In this document: in pieces, positions 59,459-64,000 of the stretch
How the letters are laid out: every line of letters starts with the position of its first letter
Numbering within the stretch: position 1 is the stretch's first letter
Assembly: GCA_964461835.1 (NCBI GenBank)
Contig: CAYWVO010000015.1
Span: forward strand, 3,874-67,873
Direction of reading: 5' to 3'
Length of the DNA stretch: 64,000 nucleotides
DNA from: CAYWVO01 sp964461835
GTDB lineage: Bacteria; Zixibacteria; MSB-5A5; WJJR01; JAJRUJ01
Notes under the pieces: model-generated
The model's database searches: none
Told to the model about the DNA's origin: nothing
Seen by the model: only the letters and a program-made list of their open reading frames with translations
Program-made: the position numbers and the translations under genes

Positions 59459-59971
59459 TTACTCCAACCAGAGAAATACCGTTTCGCCGTCGGGTGACGC
59501 TACGCCCATGACTCGGGCCGGTCGCTCACTAACCTCCGCCGAACTCACCACCACCGTCGAGGACTCATAGACCGGCGTCGCGGCAAAGGAATCCCGTTGC
59601 GTTCGCATTTGGGTCGTTACGGCCACATACATTGCCACGGTCAATGCTCCCGCAACCGCCAACACGCGGACCGGCTCCAAAGTCAGCCAGCGAAGAATAC
59701 CCGAGTGGGGCTTAGGTCGAATGCCTTCCCGCACCGCCGGCCAGACATCGAAGGTCTCGCTATGCGGGGGTACTTCCGCCCGCAACGCAGACTGCATTGC
59801 GGCCACGGCAGACTCAATCCGGGCATACGCTGCCTGGCATTCACGGCAGGTTTCCAGATGATGCCGGCAGTCAGCACCTTCCTCGAGCGAGAGGTCACCA
59901 GCGGCCAGCAAGTCAAACCGTTCCCGGACCTGCGCACAGGAGAGGCTAGTGCCCTTTGTGTTCTCGCTCAT
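59459..59971 (-). CDS. Anti-sigma factor with zinc-binding N-terminal domain
   Basis: This 170-residue protein has a ZAS-type anti-sigma domain (about 10-50) with HHLETCRECQ (His-xxx-Cys-xx-Cys), a transmembrane helix (about 104-121: VRVLAVAGALTVAMYVAV) and a small periplasmic domain. It should hold the co-encoded ECF sigma factor at the membrane until a signal arrives. ATG 59971 overlaps the sigma gene's end, so translation is coupled. An in-frame GTG at 59980 is an alternative start. Confidence 0.85.
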   Translation of the reverse strand: MSENTKGTSLSCAQVRERFDLLAAGDLSLEEGADCRHHLETCRECQAAYARIESAVAAMQSALRAEVPPHSETFDVWPAVREGIRPKPHSGILRWLTLEPVRVLAVAGALTVAMYVAVTTQMRTQRDSFAATPVYESSTVVVSSAEVSERPARVMGVASPDGETVFLWLE

Positions 59972-60509
59972 AAATCTCACGCAACTTTCGTCGTCCCCGC
60001 ATTAAATGTACCCGGACTGTTGCCACCTGGATACCCAGTTGTTTGGCAATTGCCGGCATTTCCAGATTCTCGATATCCCGTAGCAAGATGCACACCCGTT
60101 GCATTTTCGAGAGTGTTCGCAAGGCCGGCCTGATCCAGGCGGTGTCCGGTGGCCCCTCGTCGAGTGCCTGCGGTTCGGCGATCGGTGGTTCCTGTTGATA
60201 ATGGTCGGTCAGACGCTGCAAGAGTCCGCCGTACCGCTTCCGACTGCGCAACCGGTCGCGCAGAGAATTGGCGAAAACCGTGTACAGCCAGCCGGAAAAT
60301 TTGGCGCGCGGTTCCCATTTGTGCAGCTTGGTGTAGGCGGTAAGAAATGTATCCTGAACCACGTCCTGCGCAAGCTGCCGGTCCCCCAACGCTCCCGCCG
60401 CTAACCGCAAAAACCGGGCTTGATAGCGCCGCACAATAATCCCGAATGCGTCGGTCTCTCCCGCCAAACATCGAACGACTACCTCTTCATCCGTCGAGGA
60501 ACCATCCAT
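59946..60509 (-). CDS. ECF-subfamily RNA polymerase sigma factor
   Basis: This 187-residue sigma-70 factor of the ECF type has region 2 (about 15-85) with LAGETDAFGIIVRRYQARF, DVVQDTFLTAYTKLHKW and FSGWLYTVFANSLRDRLR, a Pro-rich linker, and region 4 (about 130-180) with ILLRDIENLEMPAIAKQLGIQVATVRVHLMRGRRKL. It would direct transcription of its own operon and targets. The ATG at 60509 is used; an ATG at 60560 would add 17 residues and neither has a strong ribosome-binding site. It overlaps the anti-sigma gene by 26 bases. Confidence 0.9.
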   Translation of the reverse strand: MDGSSTDEEVVVRCLAGETDAFGIIVRRYQARFLRLAAGALGDRQLAQDVVQDTFLTAYTKLHKWEPRAKFSGWLYTVFANSLRDRLRSRKRYGGLLQRLTDHYQQEPPIAEPQALDEGPPDTAWIRPALRTLSKMQRVCILLRDIENLEMPAIAKQLGIQVATVRVHLMRGRRKLREIYEREHKGH

Positions 60510-60641
60510 ATGTCCCAAGATACACGTCGCGTCCCGACAGTCCAACCCATACTCTGCCATAGATGAAACGACTGATCAGGACTCGCGTTTACACAGTAGC
60601 AAGCCCGCTCGGTAACCGTATTTTCGCAGCCGCCACACATT

Positions 60642-60680
60642 AAAAAACCCGGTCACGGGCCAAGGTGCCCGGACCGGGTA
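60642..60680 (-). terminator. Terminator of the cold-shock gene
   Basis: Read on the minus strand, a stem of about 13 bp (60679-60667 with 60660-60647, one bulged base) closes a six-base loop and is followed by six T. It lies just after the cold-shock stop. Confidence 0.85.
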
Positions 60681-60702
60681 AGTCGTCGTTGTGAAAGTTT
60701 GT

Positions 60703-60903
60703 TTACAGCTTGCGCACGTTCGCGGCCTGTGGGCCTTTCGGTCCCTGCGTGACTTCAAATTCCACCTGGTCGCCTTCGGTCAAGGACTTATAGCCCTCGC
60801 CGAGGATCGCGGTGTGATGTACAAAGACATCGTCGCCGTCCTGGCGCGTGATGAAACCGAACCCCTTGCTGTCGTTAAACCACTTTACGGTACCTTCGAT
60901 CAT
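60703..60903 (-). CDS. Cold-shock domain protein (CspA family)
   Basis: This 66-residue single-domain RNA chaperone has the RNA-binding motifs KWFNDSKGFGFI (RNP1) and DVFVHHTAI (RNP2), and the ending GPQAANV found in the family. It melts mRNA structure in cold or growth transitions. ATG 60903 is preceded by AAAGGAAC. The next 140 bases upstream (to about 61045) form a leader with hairpins, as is usual for csp mRNAs whose leaders sense temperature. Confidence 0.96.
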   Translation of the reverse strand: MIEGTVKWFNDSKGFGFITRQDGDDVFVHHTAILGEGYKSLTEGDQVEFEVTQGPKGPQAANVRKL

Positions 60904-61280
60904 GATTCTGTTCCTTTGTTCCTTTTGGAGCGAAACGGCGCTCCTCTTCCGTTGGCCGACATGGCCGTGAAACAGGTCGAGCTTTTCTTCGAAGTTCCGA
61001 TGGAAGGTGTTCCGTGCGGTCGTTCGCAAGCAGGCCGACTGTTCCATTTATTTACACTGGAAGTTACGGCATTTTCGCCGAATAGTTAAGTGATATTTGA
61101 AATAAAATTCACCTTTGGACAAAAAACTCCCTAATGCACCCTATCGATGATTTAACCAAATGGGAGATAATGAGTTACGAGGTTATTGCCACGGTATATA
61201 CGGTGGGTGCGACACACACACCGTAGAAGTCGGTGGCCGCAACGGCAGTACCCGGTCATGGGAATCGCGAGTTCGGCATG
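60904..61280 (-). other. Leader of the cold-shock gene and gap to the next gene
   Basis: There is no gene here. The part nearest the cold-shock gene contains a GAGCG/CGCTC hairpin near 60940 and is probably its 5' leader. The farther part (61090-61280) holds AT-rich DNA suited to a promoter, but no clear -35/-10 pair could be fixed. Confidence 0.45.
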
Positions 61281-61757
61281 TTACAGACGAATCAACAAGA
61301 TACCTAAGACGGCGGCGGCAACCTGCACCGCCCCGACCCGCACGAGTTTCCATCCCTGAAACGTGAAATAGTCTGAGGTCTTTTCCGCAATTTCGTCGGT
61401 TTCGCGTGAGCTCCGCATAAAGAGCACCGCCACCAGCATCTCGGCAATCCCGACGGCCAGCACCACCAACAGCAGGGTGGACGGGACAAGGAGTCCGTCG
61501 GGCTTGGATTGACGTCCACCGGCAACGATGAACCCCCAGCCACCCAGCGCCCACAGAGCGATTGCCAGGCGATTGATGATCTTACCGGCGGGGTGATAGT
61601 ACTCGACTTTGGTGAAATCGGCTGTCATCTTCTCGGAATCGTAGGCCGACTCCGGTAATTGTTTCATAAAGCACCACGACACGAACATTCCCACAAACCC
61701 AACGAGCGCCCCGCACGCGCTGAGAAATTGCCACAGGGAAACTGGATCAGTTAACAT
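61281..61757 (-). CDS. Integral membrane protein of unknown function
   Basis: This 158-residue protein has four predicted transmembrane helices (about 10-31, 63-81, 90-113 and 140-157). A polar loop near 32-60 contains YDSEKMTADFTKVEYYH. No family is recognised. GAGGTG lies five bases before the ATG at 61757. It stands alone, with gaps on both sides. Confidence 0.7.
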   Translation of the reverse strand: MLTDPVSLWQFLSACGALVGFVGMFVSWCFMKQLPESAYDSEKMTADFTKVEYYHPAGKIINRLAIALWALGGWGFIVAGGRQSKPDGLLVPSTLLLVVLAVGIAEMLVAVLFMRSSRETDEIAEKTSDYFTFQGWKLVRVGAVQVAAAVLGILLIRL

Positions 61758-62005
61758 CGCGCACCTCTACCAGTTAACTCGTGCATGAACAAACAGGTTA
61801 TGTAGAAACATAAGTGAGAATAATGCTGCGAGCAATGAGTTTATGGGGGTAAACACCTGCACAATTGACCCCTTGTTTCGCGGGCGCAATCTGGTTATGT
61901 TCCCCCTGAAAAAATTATCCGTTACGTGTTCATGATTGCCGCGAGTCCATGACACCACATCGATGCCGCGGTTCTTTGTGAATTCTCACAAGTGGAGGAG
62001 TACGT

Positions 62006-62605
62006 ATGCAGAATGCCCGAAAGATGTTCGTCTGGCTCGTGATGAGTATGGTGGTGTTTGCCGTTCCGGTGTGTGCCGACCAGGAGACGGCGCCGCAGGC
62101 GACAACGCCCACTGAAATTGCGGTCGCGGTCATGGAGGCGACGCAAGAAGGCCAGTTTACCGATTACGCCCAGTTGATGCACCCCGATGCGTTGACGCAG
62201 TTCCGGAATGAAGTGGTACCGATCTTCAACGCCGTGCAACAGCAAGTGCCCGGTGACACCAGCCAGTTTTTGCAGATGTTTGGCGGGGTACCTAGTTGGG
62301 AGGAACTTGACGAGCTATCGGACCGTCAACTCTTCGCCAACGTGTATTCCGGCGTCATGAATGTCAATCCGCAATACGCCCAAATGATGCAGAATGCGAC
62401 GATCAATGTCCTGGGGACCGTGCCCGAGGGGCAGGATACCATGCATGTGCTTTCACGGGTAACCATGAGTGCCCAGGGAAACACCATGCACAACATCGAG
62501 GTGACCTCGATGCAGCGCGATGATTCGAAGTGGCGGTGCCAGTTATCGCCGCAGATGCAGAACATCCCCAACATGCTGGTGCAAGTGGCGCAGCGCATGC
62601 GGTAA
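62006..62605 (+). CDS. Exported protein of unknown function
   Basis: This 199-residue protein has a signal peptide (FVWLVMSMVVFAVPVCAD) and then a soluble domain rich in Gln, Met and Asn. The strand-helix pattern near its end (MHVLSRVTMSAQGNTMHNIEV...DSKWRCQLSP) resembles NTF2-like accessory domains that end with a 'W' strand. This is weak and not an assignment. GGAGGAG precedes the ATG, which makes the start firm. Palindromic repeats follow the gene. Confidence 0.72.
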   Translation: MQNARKMFVWLVMSMVVFAVPVCADQETAPQATTPTEIAVAVMEATQEGQFTDYAQLMHPDALTQFRNEVVPIFNAVQQQVPGDTSQFLQMFGGVPSWEELDELSDRQLFANVYSGVMNVNPQYAQMMQNATINVLGTVPEGQDTMHVLSRVTMSAQGNTMHNIEVTSMQRDDSKWRCQLSPQMQNIPNMLVQVAQRMR

Positions 62606-63050
62606 GAAATCATGACCTGAAATGTGGGTGCTGTGCACCCACCATTTTCCGTGCCGGTCAGCCCTTGGGCTGACCTGGGTTGGGTGATTCTGTGCGCGGC
62701 AGACAGCCTGCCCGCCGCGGAAGGTCCTGTCTGCCCGTATTCTGGATTTAGAAGATATTCGCTGCATGTCACCCCGGCGCTTGTCCGCCTTTGGAGGGCA
62801 GGCCGGGATGACACAGGGAAAGGGCCTGCGATATCCTGTGCAAAGGGCAGATTAATGGCCTGCCGCGCAAAAAGTTATCGCTCTTTCCGACATAATTCAA
62901 AGTCCACGGGCCTGCCAGCCAAAACATAAAATCTGGGCTAAAGAACCGTGAGGATTGACAAATCGAACACAAGTGACTAACATCCATTGTAATTATTAAT
63001 TACGAGACAATATCATAAGGTCCGATGCCTTATTGGAACGGAGGGGTCGT
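62606..63050. repeat. Intergenic palindromes and possible promoter before the last barrel gene
   Basis: No gene is visible in this gap. GTGGGTG-CTGT-GCACCCAC (about 62620-62640) is a palindrome of the same type as those near 63800-63870. GGTCAGCCC/GGGCTGACC (62655-62674) is a second hairpin. GTCTGC/GCAGAC repeats lie at 62698-62735. The last 80 bases before the gene are AT-rich and could hold a promoter. Confidence 0.5.
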
Positions 63051-63653
63051 ATGCGAAGTCTGCATTTATTGGCAGTCTCATTGATGCTGCAATTTTTGGT
63101 GGCCGGCCACGCTGCCGCAGGTGAGAGAGAAAGAAACTCAAGCACGAATCACGAATTTCAGGCGCCCGCGGCTGTCCAGAGTGGATTCGAGATGGGTGGT
63201 AACCTATCGTTTTTTACCGGAGATTTGAGCGAGCTCAATGACACCGGATGGGGTGCATATATCGGTTTTTCATTAGCCACACGGAAATTCGAGATTGGAC
63301 TGACAGGTGATTATCATCAAAACTCCGGGTCTCTTCGGCTCTCTGGCGCATCAATAGAAGCCAATAAACATGATATCTTGGTCGTGGGCAATTTTAAGAT
63401 CAGAACTTGTGATCCATATGATTGCGCTGCCGTGCCCTATTTTATCTTTGGCGTCGGCGTTGCCAGTTGGCATTCCGTGACAGAAGTCCGCGGTTCATCT
63501 TTCTTGAGCGGGGGAACTGACAGCGGAACAGATTTTGTTTATGTTTTGGGTGCAGGACTGCAAATTCGGATGTCGGAGGACCAGACCAAGAGATTTTTCA
63601 TACAAATTAGGAGCTTTGAAGGGGATGAGAGCGTGCCATTTGGCGCAATTTAG
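63051..63653 (+). CDS. Small outer-membrane beta-barrel protein
   Basis: This 200-residue protein has a signal peptide (LLAVSLMLQFLVAGHAAAG). The mature part shows eight or so amphipathic strands (FEMGGNLSFFTG, WGAYIGFSLAT, FEIGLTGDYHQ, DILVVGNFKIR, YFIFGVGVASWH, FVYVLGAGLQIR, FFIQIRSF) as in an OmpA/OmpW-like barrel. A Cys pair (CDPYDC) sits in a loop. GGAGGGG stands before ATG 63051; an in-frame ATG at 63033 is less likely. The stop follows the strand FFIQIRSF by only about 12 residues, so the barrel is short. Confidence 0.72.
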   Translation: MRSLHLLAVSLMLQFLVAGHAAAGERERNSSTNHEFQAPAAVQSGFEMGGNLSFFTGDLSELNDTGWGAYIGFSLATRKFEIGLTGDYHQNSGSLRLSGASIEANKHDILVVGNFKIRTCDPYDCAAVPYFIFGVGVASWHSVTEVRGSSFLSGGTDSGTDFVYVLGAGLQIRMSEDQTKRFFIQIRSFEGDESVPFGAI

Positions 63654-64000
63654 GAATGTGCTGGGCCGTCGTTACTTTGGGCCGCGAATCTAATCCCGCC
63701 GTCCCGATTCCGGGATCTTCGATATGCGGTGGGTCCCCTGAGCCACGGAGTCCGATGGAACTCTTCAACATTTGTAGATGGTGTAGAGCCAGTTTGTAGG
63801 GTGTGTGCTTTGCACCCACCGTATTCTATCCTAAGGTCTGCACCGGTGGGTGAAAATCACCCACCCTACAAATCAATGTCGAAACCACGTCGCTCCGCCA
63901 CCGCGGACGACTCAGGGGTTTCGACCTACAAAACCTGTCCCAAAAGTAGCGACTGTTGTGATGATCAAGATATTTTTGGGTTCCAGTACTCCTTTCTGGC
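63654..64000. repeat. Window end with palindromic repeats
   Basis: There is no gene in the last 347 bases. Two palindromes of one type lie at about 63797-63820 (GTAGGGTGTGTG..GCACCCACC) and 63845-63869 (GGTGGGTG-AAAAT-CACCCACC). A 52-base element at 63878-63929 is the reverse complement, with internal changes, of the one at 515-560. All look like dispersed REP-type elements. Confidence 0.55.

Noticed and set aside
1..64000. CRISPR arrays, insertion sequences, integrases, prophage genes
   Set aside because: No regularly spaced direct repeats, transposase motifs or phage structural genes were seen on either strand.

Overview
The window looks like a chromosomal contig from a Gram-negative, uncultured-lineage bacterium of the FCB superphylum. 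A candidate phylum such as Zixibacteria fits best, but this is inferred from protein style and not from a marker-gene tree. The clues are a TonB-dependent receptor with an N-terminal carboxypeptidase-regulatory-like domain, a PorV/PorQ-family protein next to a giant secreted protein with a FlgD-like C-terminal domain, dockerin-like tails on secreted proteins, PEGA and DUF4412 proteins, many lipoproteins and outer-membrane barrels, and a GC-rich composition. No phage, transposon, CRISPR array or integrase was seen.

Layout. 1-3.4 kb: the 3' end of prs, rplY (L25/Ctc), and an orphan STAND-type P-loop NTPase with C-terminal TPRs. 3.4-6.4 kb: a minus-strand TonB-dependent receptor and a lipoprotein. 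6.6-8.9 kb: tRNA-Glu, an M20 dipeptidase and an MBL-fold hydrolase. 8.9-21.9 kb: a roughly 500-nt hairpin-rich leader, a 3,660-residue secreted Ig/FN3/vWA protein and a PorV-like protein. 22-26.7 kb: DUF4412, FHA, PEGA and PP2C-phosphatase genes, probably an envelope phospho-signalling group. 26.8-30.4 kb: a secreted subtilisin with dockerin. 30.7-32.6 kb: thiL and a Tag-like glycosylase-fold protein with a basic tail. 32.8-36.7 kb: nucleotide-sugar genes (gmd, an rmd-like reductase, a nucleotide-sugar dehydrogenase) interrupted by a Skp/OmpH-like chaperone. 36.8-44.4 kb: lipoproteins, an outer-membrane barrel, rsmA, tatD and a VCBS/dockerin protein. 44.5-46.5 kb: panC, panD and a GlmU-type uridylyltransferase lacking the acetyltransferase half. 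46.6-54.9 kb: a LytR_C protein, rsfS, rho, an ftsE/ftsX/envC-like division module, holB and a TPR protein. 54.9-58 kb: an NtrC-type regulator, its histidine kinase carrying a CxxCH haem motif, and a 56-residue HTH protein. 58.4-61.8 kb: a TonB-C protein, anti-sigma factor, ECF sigma factor, cold-shock protein and membrane protein. 62-64 kb: two secreted proteins and palindromic repeats.

Points most worth a second look: rsfS seems to start at AUU behind a perfect Shine-Dalgarno; FtsE has lost several ATPase motifs while the LytM partner has lost its zinc ligands; the histidine kinase may bind haem c; PanD has Asp in place of Gly before the self-cleavage serine; a small HTH gene faces a region with repeated operator-like boxes; the giant gene has a long structured leader; and a palindromic repeat recurs in inverted orientation at the two ends of the window.
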